The position numbers and the translations under genes were made by a program. 64,000 nt of DNA from Odobenus rosmarus divergens (taxonomy: Eukaryota > Chordata > Mammalia > Carnivora > Odobenidae), in assembly GCF_000321225.1 (NCBI RefSeq), contig NW_004450329.1, positions 1,840,138 through 1,904,137 of the forward strand, given 5' to 3'. This document shows, one piece after another, positions 22,330 through 33,869 of the stretch. Numbering within the stretch: position 1 is the first letter of the stretch; the number at the start of each line of letters is the position of its first letter. The notes under the pieces were generated by a model. That model was given only the letters and a program-made list of their open reading frames with translations, ran no database searches and was not told where the DNA came from.

Positions 22330-23365
22330 AACTACAAAGTTCCTCATCCCATCCAAGTCAGCCGGCTTAGCCATGGGCCCCTGTGAGTGCACCTCTGAGG
22401 AATGGCAATGTGGGGCTGACTTGGAGACAGTTTTCCTCTGACTTTTCATCCACCCCTGACCCATGGTGTACAGTTCACCAAGACCAGAGCCGACTGCAGA
22501 CAGTAAGCTGAAGGGCTTCCTGGGCACGGAGAGCCTCGATATGAGACAGCTGCCAGCACGGAGGCAGGAGAAAACCTAGACACACACACAAGAGAACACA
22601 GCTGCCAGAGACCTACTCTGTTACAGCAGGCAATAAGCATTACTGTTTATTATCCTGACATGGAACTGCTTACAGAAGGATATGTCACATTTAGCTGATA
22701 ATTGCAATAAGGAAACCAAATGTATTACACAAAACAAATGCTGAGAGCGTGATGTTTTATTTAAAAATCAAATAAGGATATAAGTGGGCTATGGTCTCCC
22801 TGACTTCTTCCCTTTGTCTTCAGTTATTGCTCTACCCTTGAGAGGCCCAGGGCACCTGGCTGAAGGGCTGCTGTCTGGGTGGCTTGAGTCTCTCTCGCAG
22901 AACCATGATGGGAGAAGAAGCGCTTGCATGGTTCCTGTGGGTTATTTGGGGGCTGGGGGGAGGCGGCAAGGGGTCATGTCTGGAAGGTGTCATGACATTC
23001 TCATCATAGTATCCGTAAAGATGCTGCAGTGCACCAACTTGGCTCTTCAGAGATGGCCGATACAGGGATGTCATCTGCCCCAGGTTTGCCTGGACACTGA
23101 GGGTTGAGGGGACACACGGCTGAAAATTTCCACGGCCCATGGGCAGCATGCAATGTGCCATGGGATATGGGAGGAAAGCCTGCCTGGTGGTGCCAAAGCT
23201 TCCTGATGATGAGAATCCCTGTAGATACTCATTAACAATCAACATTTTGGGGGCTTCATCACACACCCACTTAATCAAAATGTCCAAGAAGAGACCTGGG
23301 AAGGTATATGTTTAACCAACTGCCCCAGTGAGTCCTATCACAGGGAAGTTTTGGAAATATCTTGT
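22330..23365. other. Moderately GC-rich unique stretch with overlapping open frames
   Basis: Contains a 151-codon minus frame (22832-23287) and a 107-codon plus frame (22784-23107) over the same bases. Neither has a recognised domain, splice context or homology known to me. Probably non-coding; could include a decayed unknown element. Confidence 0.35.
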
Positions 23366-23563
23366 TAAGGTAGTGTTTCTCAACCTGGAGCCTATGTGAG
23401 AATCACCGGCAGGCTTGCTAAAAGCACAGATTACTGGGCCCCACCCCAAATTTCCAATTCAGTATGTCTAGGTAGGACATTGGAATACACATTTCCAGCC
23501 AGTTCCCATGTGAGGCTGATGCTGCTGGTCCGGAGACCACACTCTGAGATCCTCTGGGTTAAG
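23366..23563 (+). mobile_element. MER5A-like hAT-Charlie DNA transposon
   Basis: Starts 'AGTGTTTCTCAACCTGGAGC', passes 'GAGAATCACCGGCAGGCTTG' and 'TACTGGGCCCCACCCC', and ends 'GCTGCTGGTCCGGAGACCAC' and 'ACTCTGAGATCCTCTG', matching the element from end to end. Confidence 0.75.
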
Positions 23564-23958
23564 ATCACATATCTGGTCTGGGAGCAAAACAGGGTGAGGG
23601 AGGAGGGGGTATTCTGGGCTGTGTTCCAGAGTAAAGCAGTCAGGGTCTGTGGAGGGCCTGGGAGTTGAGCCTGGAAACGCACTCACCATCTGACCTCCTC
23701 TCCTTCTTTCTTTACCTCCCTCTGTACATATTTCCTTCTTTTTTGGGGGGTGGGGGTGGAGGGACTTTTATCCACCTTTCAATTCTAAGTTTGCTCCATC
23801 AACAAATCTGAACATCTATGGGGCATAAACTGACTCTGTGAAAAAGCCATCCAACTAACTTAAAATTTTTAACTTCACTAGTAACTCTGGGAAATGAAAT
23901 TAAATAAGATAAATTACCTTGGAAAGGATTTAAGCAGGATATGACCATAAAGTTTCTT

Positions 23959-24192
23959 TTTTTTAACAGACTGCTCTTTAATTAATTAATTAATTAATTT
24001 TTGAGAAAGAAAGAGAGAGAGCTCATGTGAGTTGGGGGGAGGGGCAGAGGGAGAGGGAGAGAGAGAATCCTAAGCACGCTTCAAGCCCAGTGTGGAGCCC
24101 TATGCGGGGCTCGATCTTACAACCGTGAGATCATGACCTGAGCCAAAATCAAGGGTCTTATGTTTAACCTACTAAACCACCCAGGTGTGTCC
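23959..24192 (-). mobile_element. SINEC (older subtype) with 17-bp target-site duplication
   Basis: TGACCATAAAGTTTCTT flanks it exactly at 23942-23958 and 24193-24209. The body has 'CCTATGCGGGGCTCGATCTT' and 'CAACCGTGAGATCATGACCT'; the head end is diverged (CACCCAGGTGTGTC). Confidence 0.95.
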
Positions 24193-24236
24193 TGACCATA
24201 AAGTTTCTTAAACTAAGGTACCTCTTTCAGTTTTTA

Positions 24237-24437
24237 TTTTATTTATTTTTTTAAAGATTTTATTTATTTATTTGAGAGAGAGAATGAGATAAAGAGAGCA
24301 TGAGAGAGGGGAGGGTCGGAGGGAGAAGCAGACACCCCGCTGAGCAGGGAGCCCAATGCGGGACTTGATCCCGGGACTCCAGGATCATGACCTGAGCCGA
24401 AGGCAGTTGCTTAACCAACTGAGCCACTCAGGCGCCC
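24237..24437 (-). mobile_element. SINEC with 16-bp target-site duplication
   Basis: CCTCTTTCAGTTTTTA flanks it exactly at 24221-24236 and 24438-24453. Full length, ending 'GAGCCACTCAGGCGCCC'. Confidence 0.96.
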
Positions 24438-24453
24438 CCTCTTTCAGTTTTTA

Positions 24454-26414
24454 ATATTTACTGTAGTCATAAATCTCTGGATAAGTTCTCAAAATCCAAA
24501 TAATTCAGATTTTAAAAATACCACTTAAAAATACTATGTTAACTAAGTTAATCTACAAGTATTTTGGTTATATAAAAATAGCAAAGTGTACTAAAATACA
24601 AGAATAGCCAGAAGAGAGATTTAAATCCCTAAGTTCGCTATCTTTTATTAAATAAGCCAATGTTATTTTTAAGAACTCCTTCCTGATCCTTCTTAGTTTT
24701 CTACAGTTAAAGGCACTTTTGAGGTTCTAATAAAACTAGGCATTCTATCCAGAGAAATATCTCACACACAACACACATGGATTTAATTCTAGACATTCCT
24801 GGATGGGCTTAATTGTGTCATTCCAAGAAGTGTAGATATGACAGCAGATCTTCTGCGGAAAGCATATTGTCTTTCCTCTTCCCTAGATTCTAGAATAAAA
24901 GGAGACCTCTGATGGGCAGTCACCCTCAGTCCCCAAAGTATAACTCCCCAACTATTTCCATCTCAAAAGCTGCTCTGATTGGGAAGGGTTCCTATTAGAA
25001 CAAGAAAGAGCCTTCATGATGCATTCATCTCTTCCCCTGAAGTTCTGCTTCCAGTCCTATAACGTCCTTATTCTTTCTGCTCAACCCACACAGGGAGGGA
25101 CCAATCTACAGTCAATATCAAATTTCTGTAGTGGCTTCTGAAAGCTTCACCCTGTTACCTGTAAGAACCCTTTCTGAGGGAGAGTTGGCTTAAGTGGGAT
25201 TTTAGATTGACAATTACATGGAAAGATGCCCAATGCTGACATACCCATCTCTGAATACAAACAATTATTAGTTGGAGATGAGAAAAATAAAGTAAATAAC
25301 TCCTATTAAAGGCAAATAAATCACTGTTTTCCAGTAACTTTAAGAGTATAAATTTGTTATCCCAACTATGACTTAGGAGAAGAGATCACAACATACCCTA
25401 TGCACGGTATAAGAAAAACATAGAAGGTACGTAGACCTTAGCAGAAAATGGCATTTTTATCAAGAACTCTAAATATACATAGTTTATATAATTATTATCT
25501 TCATTTATCTAAATTTCCCAGCTTTTGCTGTTGTCTTCTTTATTGGCCATTTTCCCATTTTTACAATGGTTATGAATACATGAGTAGCTGTAATATTTGC
25601 ATGGATAGAAGTCTGTTGTTTTCAAGGAGGACAAAAGGGATTGGGTAGGGAAGAACAACATGAATTAAACAATTCTTTGTTTGATCTCTGAGATCTTGTA
25701 AAGGCATGTTAAATCCAGGAATACAAGAACTATTAAAAATGGAGAAATTAGTGAATGAAGCATAAGAAATTTTGCTTACGTGACAGTCCTGTGGACAAAC
25801 AATTAATCCTTAATAGTAGGACAGGTAGGGCCATAATAGAACGTATGTACAATTCCCGTTTCCATCCCAGGCAGACACCACTAATCACGCCCTCATTCCA
25901 GCCAGGGCCAAGTAGCTTCCCAATTGCTCCCAGGGCACCACTACCAATCAGTGGGAGTTGCCATGAGGATCGCCATTTCTGGACAAGATGATCTTTTAAA
26001 TAATTGACATGACACAGGTTTTCCCATGCCAACATTCACCAGATGCCAATACTGACTGATGCCTCTTCTGACTGTTCTACATTGGGCACCCTTCAGAGAG
26101 AGCTTCTACTAATGAACTCCCTTCCACTGCACACAATGGATAACACATTCTAGCAAACTGTGGCATCACAGCTTTTTGTTTATTCCTTTCAGTCAAACAG
26201 CCAACACCTGCCAGCAAGCATGCTACTTCCTGCTTGGGAATGAAGCAGGGGAATGAGCAGCAAACTGTTTCCGGAATTTTAGCAAGAAAATTGAAAATAT
26301 CATGCAACGATGGAAAAAAAGGAATGATTCCCAAATGGTTCTGGGAAAGGATATGGTCACTTGTCTAAAAGAACACCAGAACTATTGTGCTTTGCCAGCC
26401 CCATTGTGCAGTCA
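24454..26414. other. Unique AT-rich intron sequence, no gene seen
   Basis: No repeat recognised with confidence. The open frames at 25448-26334 are short and without known domains. Confidence 0.5.
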
Positions 26415-26660
26415 ATAACTACATCAGTAACTGTAATGATGGCACCTCATCACCGTATTACTGCATACTTACTTTGCAGTAGCCACTCTGTTAGGCACTC
26501 ATCATTGCTGTCAGTCCACAGAACTGCCCTCTGTGGTTCTGTTGTTATTATAAACAGAGATGCTACAATTCAGATGTGTTCAGGGACTTATCCAAGGTCA
26601 CCCAGCTAGGGAGTGTCAAGAGCTGAGATTCATCCCTAAGTCTACCTATTTCCATCTACT
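26415..26660 (-). mobile_element. MIR
   Basis: Reversed MIR: 'TTACTTTGCAGTAGCCACTC', 'AGGGACTTATCCAAGGTCAC', 'CCAGCTAGGGAGTGTCAAGA'. Confidence 0.7.
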
Positions 26661-27194
26661 ATACCACTCTTTAGTCTGATGGGGGCACCAAAGAACAATG
26701 TGAGCAGGAACACTTGTTTTCCTTCTTGAGATTGGAGGAGTTCACTGATTTGCAAAAAGTGGCATGCCTAGTTTGCAATAAAGTCAGGGTTAAACCTAGA
26801 TTCTTGTAAACTTTATTCTGTAATTCCTTCTGCATCTAATCTATAGGGCACAGGGATAGCGTGGCGAAGGTCTTTGTCAAGGTGGAGCGTGTGACGGTGG
26901 CAAGGAGAATCACAAGGATAGGGACTGCTGGTGAATAGGGGACACTAAGCACTTGCTGATGGGTCAGCTTTAGAAGGCAGCCTCCACACCAAACACAATA
27001 GCTCATTAATATATAACAAGTGGCCTCTAAAGATCAGGGTAGGTAGGGTGGCCATATAATTGGTGTGCCAGGAATAACCCCAAGTTACCCCAGTCATGAG
27101 GTTAAAATGATTATTAACACCCTTTTTTATTGTCAGAATTTCCTTGCGTTAGTGACAAATTATTGGTTGCACTAATACAGCATTTATGATAAAC
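26661..27194. other. Unique intron sequence
   Basis: Possible very old MIR scrap at 26715-26830; nothing else recognised. Confidence 0.4.
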
Positions 27195-27385
27195 ACTACA
27201 TCTTCTTTTTCTGAGTCATTTTTATTCCTCAAGCCATGTGTCCCTTGAGGACAGAAAGAATGTTTTATGCACCTAAACCTCTACCTCACCTCTACCTAAA
27301 CCTCCATCTCTCCACATTTCAGCATCATGCTGGGCACACCATAGGTATACATGGGGCTCAGTATATATTGACTTGTTATTCAGTA
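27195..27385 (+). mobile_element. LINE L2 3' end
   Basis: 'GTGTCCCTTGAGGACAGAAA', 'CAGCATCATGCTGGGCACAC', 'CCATAGGTATACATGGGGCT' in L2 terminal order. Confidence 0.65.
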
Positions 27386-29705
27386 TTTTCTTCCTGAAGT
27401 TTTCCCTTAAGATACACCTACCTCAATTCTGCCAGAGATCTAGTTGGTATTTTATTTTTGTTTTTGTTTTAATTTAAAATCTCTCTCAGTAGGGAAAACA
27501 TGCACCGTCTAATAGAATATCCCAGGAAGTTTTTCAAATAAGCCAAGCCTTTCTAGCAAATGCTCTAGAAGTGAGTAACTGTAACATCTGCATTTGCTAT
27601 ATAAACAGCACAGATTTAGAGTGAAATGACTCAGAGTTTGCCTAGAAATCATTTGAGATGTTGATATGTTTCTCTGATTTCATTGTCTGCAGCCTGCCCT
27701 TTTTTTTTTTTTTTTTGACTTGAAGCAAAGATTAAATAACTTTTGGATACAGAAATACTTTTCAAAAATGGCAATGATGCATCTAGTTCAAGGGGCTACT
27801 AATTACATAAGGTTTTTCTATGAACAATTCATGCAAAGGCAGTTACAGTGGTTCTTTAGATGATTTGTGTTTCATAAATACACAATAGTAGGGCTATAGT
27901 GATTTATTTAATAGATTGGTTAAAATTGCTCATAATGCTAGTCTCAAAGGATGAAGAGAAGAGTTAAATAGGTAATGTAATGAAGGAAGGTGAAGAATCT
28001 TAATGGAAAAATATAAATCGGGAGAATCAGATGTTCTCATTCCAAGACTCCCCTACCTAAACCTCCCATACCAAACTAGTAGAGAAGAGGGCCAGAAGCT
28101 GTTACCCAATAAAGTTCTGAGAAGCCCTATGAGCCAGGAAGATGGGAGGCCTTATCAAATCCCAAGGCTACAGAGTATGGAACTAAGGATTTGGGTTGTG
28201 TTAGTTGTGATAGTTAGATTAGCACAGGCATTATATACAGATGGAAAGATATAATGCACATAAAAACTTATTGAATAAATATGAGGGGCCACCATATTTT
28301 AAGGAGGATTACAAAGATTGAAAACAAGAAGCTAGGCAACTTAGGGGTGCCACTGCTAGGATTTTTCTAACTGTGCCTCTTTAATGACATTGCCTCCCTT
28401 TGGCTTCCTCTCTCTCCTTTTCCTCTTGTTCATTCCCCCTTCATCCTTCTATCTCTCCTACCTTCTGTGCAGTTTTACTTCTGCTTTCCCCTACTTCCCC
28501 AACTGACATGAGGGGTAGGCTGGATATGAAATGGAGGGAGAGGGCAGATACTCCCATCCTGGTTCCTAATCAGGTCTCAATTTAGATATCGTTCCAGAAC
28601 GGAAAATCATCATTCTCCCAAAGGATAATAAAATAGGCCAAAAGCACTGTAGTATGTATGGATATAATCACCCGATTATCAGAATGATGAGACCTCCACA
28701 TAGGATTCTTTAAAAATACCTCAAACGCTTGAAATCACATTTACCTTCAAATGTGATTTGAAGCAAATAAATAGACTAAGGTCTTAATGTAAGTCACAGT
28801 CGACAACATCTTGACTCTGGATGTGTAACAGGACAGAGGTATGTGAAAAATGTGCAATGCACACTAATGGAGATTCTATGACTTTGTCCAGACCTGACCC
28901 ATTTCTACAAGGGAGAGAACCTTCTCCTTTCCAGATAGTTCTATCAGTTTACAAATCAAACAGCTGTGTTGCTCTAAGGTCCTAAGGCGATATGCAATTA
29001 CACTTCTCAAGCTAACATCTCTAAAGGCAGAGGCCTAATAAGTAAGACACAGCCTGTATAGGAAAAACATGGGGACCAGGAAAATAAACTTGAAGAAAAG
29101 GACACATGGTAAGTATGCTGGTTTATGGGGTGAGTTACCACTGGTAGAGAAGCTTGCAGAACATGTAACCTGGTCGCATGGATTTTTCCCTGCTATTCCT
29201 ATTTTTCTTTTGTCTCCTCGCATTCTGCTTCCCAATTGCTTTTTTTTTTTTCTTTTAACTGTTTTGCTGTTATGGCTTCCTGTGCTTGCTTCTTTTCATT
29301 TCTGCTTTCATTTCTTTCCCTTAATTCTGCATTATCTAATCTGGTTTTTAAATTTAGCCCCAAAACTGAAATATTGAATCATTGAAACAAATCTCAATTC
29401 ATCAGGTCCTACTAACCAACTGTTGCTTTAAAATCAACTTTAACTCTACCTTGGGTTGCATGCTGATTTAATGTAAGTGTTCCATTAACAGCATCAACAA
29501 CTATATACTAATTTTTTTAAAGACAATTATGATGAAGCTCTGGTGACAGATGATTAAAAACTCCAACAAGCCTCAGGTCATTGGGTTCTAACAGACCCAC
29601 ACTGCCGTCTTATTAATTATGAATATTTTACCAATAGAAAACAGGAACCCTGCAGTGGTGATGCTGGGGATCTAATATGAGTAATGTAAAAGCTAAACTG
29701 AACTT
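27386..29705. other. AT-rich intron stretch without recognised genes
   Basis: Includes a T17 run (27700-27716) and otherwise unique sequence. Open frames are short and unsupported. Confidence 0.5.
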
Positions 29706-29709
29706 TCAA

Positions 29710-30010
29710 TCATCCAGTCAACTAACAGTTTAGTGAATGTTTAGAATGGAGTGAGCTTCTTTCTAAATGCTGATATACAAAAGACAAAGTTTGTGATCAC
29801 CAGAGTTTACATCCTTGTTTTGATGACAGGCACAAACAAATAAATGTATAATATAGCAGGTAATATCCAGGTAATAAGATGATGAAGGAACACCAAGCAG
29901 TGTAGAACGTAGAGAGAAAAAATATGGCCTGACTCAGAGACAGTGTGGTCCTTATGAACTCCACTCTTTGGGGTCCTAATACTGCAGGCTGTTGTCCAGG
30001 AAGGACTCTT
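29710..30010 (-). mobile_element. LINE L2 fragment (weak)
   Basis: Reversed L2-like order: 'TAGTGAATGTTTAGAATGG', 'TAAATGCTGATATACAAAAG', 'GACAGGCACAAACAAATAAA'. Confidence 0.4.
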
Positions 30011-30339
30011 AGATAAGATGCCATTCATGGGGCCTAAAAGAAACTGAGCCATTTGCAAATAGAATGCTTCTAGTTCAGGAGACAGTATTCTAGCAACACA
30101 GAGATGCACTCAGATCCCTTTATTGTCACTATTCCCCTGCCAAGGTTAACCATTATTATGATTTCTAATGGCATAGATTAATTTTTCATGTTTTTAAAAT
30201 TTTTTAAATTGAAATCACAGAGATATGTTTTTTTATGTCTGGTTTCTTTCAACATTAAATTTGTGAGATTTATCAATTGTATTTGATGCATATTTAAGTC
30301 ATTCATTCTTACTGCATTGAGTGAATATATAGAAGTACT

Positions 30340-31090
30340 AAGTTTTTAATGCCCAAGAAATACTAGAAATGTGAGAGGCGGACCCCATGTTCACACTCTA
30401 TATGGATCCCAATGCTTGAGTGTAGGTGGGGACCTGTGACTTGCTTTTAACAAACAGAAAATGGCAAAGGTGATGGGATTTCACTCTTGGGATTCTATAT
30501 CAAGATACATCCACTGAAAAACGAACTGAGGGTTCTAGAGGGGAGGGGTGTGGGGGGATGGGTTAGCCCGGCGATGGGTATTAAAGAGGGCACGTTCTGC
30601 GTAGAGCACTGGGTGTTATGCACAAACAATGAATCATGGACACTACATCAAAAACTAATGATGTAATGTATGGTGATTAACATAACAATAAAAAATTTTC
30701 AAGAAAAAAGAAAGATACATCCATTCATACATCTGCTGGTGCTCCCTTGCTGGCTTGCAGAGGTAAGCTGTGAGGGCCTATGGGGAGTTCCACGTGGCCA
30801 GAAGCTGCCAGCGCACTTAGGAGCTGAGAGCAAGGTCTGGTGAACAGCCAGCAAGAAACTGGGGCCTCCACTCTAAAACCTCAAGGACCGGAGTTCTGCC
30901 CACAGCTTGAGGAAGCTCAGAAGCAGATCTTTCCCCAGTGGAGTCCCTGATAAGACCATAGCCCACCTGTGACACTCTGAGCAGACCAAATACACTGTGC
31001 TTGTATTCCTGACCCAAAGAAACTGTGAAATAAGAAATGTGCGCTCTTTTGAGCCACTAACTTGGAAATGGAAAACTAATATAAGAACCA
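30340..31090 (+). mobile_element. Ancient LTR-like (probable MaLR) repeat split by an L1
   Basis: Left part has 'GGGGACCTGTGACTTGCTTT' and 'GGCAAAGGTGATGGGATTTC'; right part has 'CTTGCTGGCTTGCAGAGGTA', 'CCTGACCCAAAGAAACTGTG' and 'GAGCCACTAACTTGGAAATG'. Together they follow a common mammalian repeat with an LTR-like 3' end. Exact family not certain. Confidence 0.55.
30514..30711 (+). mobile_element. 5'-truncated L1 insertion with 12-bp target-site duplication
   Basis: About 198 bp of carnivore L1 3' UTR ('GGGCACGTTCTGCGTAGAGC', 'ACTGGGTGTTATGCACAAAC', 'TGATTAACATAACAATAAAA'). AAGATACATCCA occurs at 30502-30513 and 30712-30723. Confidence 0.93.
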
Positions 31091-32639
31091 AGATCCCTGG
31101 CTTTCTAGCATAGTAATTTTTAGCCCTTTGTGTTGTTACAGGTAAAACAAACACCCTATAAACAACTCAACATTCTTTCTCCGTAATCCACTTTCAACAA
31201 TAACCAACGTGGCAAATGCAAATCATGAAGTACATTAGTCCCAGTTTAATCATTTTAAATCTACAGCAGCCTGTCCTTTACCTTTAAAAAGCCATTTATT
31301 AATTGGTCAGATGTAAGTGAGAAAACAGGTAGAAGCAGCTAAGATTGGGTATCTCAGGACATTTCCTGGGAAGAACGATCTTAGAGGAGGAAAAGAAGAA
31401 AAGAAAATGGGGGTTGCATATTTTCACGATGCTATTTTCAGCATATATTTTCCATAGATGCATCTTAAGCGCTTTGGAGCAAGGCCAACCAGGGTGCGAT
31501 ATAGATATAAGTCAATATCATTACAACACAGGCACTTAATAGGAAGACATGATTGATGCAGTACACCTGCTTGCACGAGAAGAAAGCTCGCCCGCTCTGG
31601 GGAAATAAGTTTCGATACCCCGTTTCTACTCCTTTTCACTTTGTCCTTGATTTACTGTCTTTGCCCAGCTTCAGCATGACAAAGGCTTCAGCTTTCAGAA
31701 CAAAATGATATTCCAGATTCCACTAAATATATTTGTAAGACAAGGGCAGCCAACAAAATTAAACTGCCGGCACAAAGACCGGCTGTTATTTAAAGCTAGA
31801 GAGAGATTATGGGGGATTATTACTTTATCAAAAAATATTTCAGCTATGAAACCAGTGCTTATTTCTCCAGTACTTTGGCTGTGTACTAATTTATCTCCCG
31901 CCTTGCACGGATTTAGTCTCTCATTGCCAATTTATTGGAAAGCCTGACAAATGTCGGTGCCCTATGGTACAGGACACCCAGGCTTACTTAGTTATTGCTA
32001 CAGAGAGCTGGAAATCAGGACCTTCAATGGGGATTTACGTGTGCTGTTTCTTTGAGTTTTATTGTTGTGCTTTCATCTGAAGCATCAGGCATTTCATCTT
32101 TAATCTCGTTTGTCTTTTAGAGGTCCCACCTAAGGATGGCAACACAAACAACTAAAACCCAACAGTAGTACCATCATGAAGCTGATAACTTGGTCACAGC
32201 TTTTCCTCTACCATTTTTAAATGCAATATTTTATCTGTTTCAAACTGCCTCTTTTTTTAAGATACCTTTCCTCAGACCCTTTGTGTACATTGAGAGGAAA
32301 AATCCCTATCAAAATTAGAAATAAAAGAAGAGTAATCCATTTTTAAGATTTGCTATTTCTTAAGTTTTTTTCTCTCATTTTAGCTTCATGCTTTTAAGTA
32401 AAGTTGTTGTCCAATTTAATTTATTCTCCTTGATTCTTAGCTGCACTTTAGTGCACCATAAAGATATGACAGTGAACTCTTTTGAAGATGAACCATTAGA
32501 ATATGCTCTTTTCATTAGAAAAGACTCTTTTGCTAAAAAAAAAAAAAAAAACAATGTTCCCTGTTTTTATTAAAATCTCTCAAGCAATGTCACTAGAAAA
32601 TGTTGTCTATAGTGACAAGGTATGTGTAGACACTGGGCC
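31091..32639. other. Repeat-free AT-rich stretch, candidate conserved non-coding region
   Basis: No repeat family recognised over 1.5 kb except an A17 run near 32536-32552. Contains an octamer-like ATGCAAAT-type site (CAAATGCAAATCATG, 31213-31227) and clustered homeodomain-like cores (TTATTAATTGG, 31296-31306). Any regulatory role is inference. Confidence 0.35.
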
Positions 32640-33340
32640 CCTGAATGGTGCTAGATCAGTGCTGTGTCCTTGAATTAGTGTTATAGTGGTGGATCCAACA
32701 AATTAACAGAGACAGAGACTGTGACAATTTCAGTAACAGGCTGCTGCAGAAACCCAGTAGAAGGACACTTAACAGTTTTTGGGAGGGAATCAGAATGCTT
32801 CCCAGAAGTGACATTAAATTTAGACTCGAGGAAATAAGAATTTGCCAACAAAGAAGAGATGAAGGTGGGAAAGGAAAATATGATTCAAGCAAAGGTAACA
32901 AAATGTGCAAAGACCCAGAGGTGAAACAGCATGATGCATTCAACCCTGGGAACATAACTCAATATGGGGAGAGGGTACAGAGGGGTGTGAGAATAATAAG
33001 AATTGAAACTTCACAGGAAAGCAAGAACCTCGGGTTGAGCCGAGTTTGGAAATTAGCCCAAGGGCAGTGGGGGCTATCAGAAATGAGTGACGTGACTATA
33101 TTTGAATTTTAAAAAGATCACCCTGGTCAGAATAAAGAATGAATTAAAAGGGTACAGGCCTGGAGGCTGGGAGAAGTTTTTGGACACTGTTGCAGTAATC
33201 TGATTCTGAGGTTCGGGTGGCCAGAGCAAAGATAACCATAGTGGGAATATACAAAAGTGACAGATGTAAGAGACTGAGGAATTAGATAAAATGCGATGCA
33301 AGAGAGTTGAATAAAACTTGGTGACTGATGGACTCTGGAG
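32640..33340 (-). mobile_element. LINE L2, about 700 bp of the 3' region
   Basis: Reversed L2 phrases in order: 'GAATGCTTCCCAGAAGTGAC', 'AATGTGCAAAGACCCAGAGG', 'AAAAAGATCACCCTGGTCAG', 'CTGTTGCAGTAATCTGATTC', 'AACTTGGTGACTGATGGA'. Confidence 0.7.
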
Positions 33341-33436
33341 GGGTAAGGAAGAGGGGTATATGGGTGAAGCATGTCTCTGATTGGGATAGAACACTTCTTT
33401 GAAAAAGGAAAGACTCAAGCAAGGGAAGATGTAGCT

Positions 33437-33810
33437 GTGTGCATGTGTACGGGTGTGTGCTTGTGTGTATGTGTGTACACGCATGGGTGTGCCTGCATGT
33501 GTGTGCACACCCGTGTGTGCATGTGTATAGGTTTGTGCTTGTGTGTACGTGTGTACACGCATGAGTGTGCCTGTGTTTGTGCACACCCATATGTGCGTGT
33601 GCTTGCGTATGCGTGTACACACATGGGTGTGCCTGCATGTGTGTGCACACTCATATGTGCGTGTGCATGCGTATGGGTGTGTGCTTGTGTGTATGCGTGT
33701 ACAGACACGGGTGTGCCTCCATGTGTGTGCACACCCATATGTGCGTGTGTGTGCATATGGGTGTATTGCATGTGTGTGTGTGTGTGTGTGTGTACACACA
33801 CGGGTGTGCC
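33437..33810. repeat. GT-rich minisatellite, about five units of 64-84 bp
   Basis: Units start at 33437 (78 bp), 33515 (78 bp), 33593 (64 bp), 33657 (84 bp) and 33741 (about 70 bp). Each carries GTGTGTACAC(A/G)C-type, GGGTGTGCCTGCATG and GTGTGCACACCC modules. Unit 5 has a pure (GT)n expansion. Because 78 is divisible by 3, long open frames appear on both strands; they are not genes. Confidence 0.93.
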
Positions 33811-33869
33811 TGAGTTGCCCCCTCAAACAGTTGGGACAATTTTCCTAAAGCCACAAAGAGCTGCATAAT

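Noticed and set aside
22948..22973. G-rich run as a possible G-quadruplex
   Set aside because: Only three long G-runs with an uneven fourth; too weak to claim without a folding calculation.
33077..33868. Long open frames (up to 249 codons) on both strands
   Set aside because: They translate the GT-rich minisatellite (Cys/Val/His/Thr repeats). The unit length divisible by three keeps frames open; not genes.
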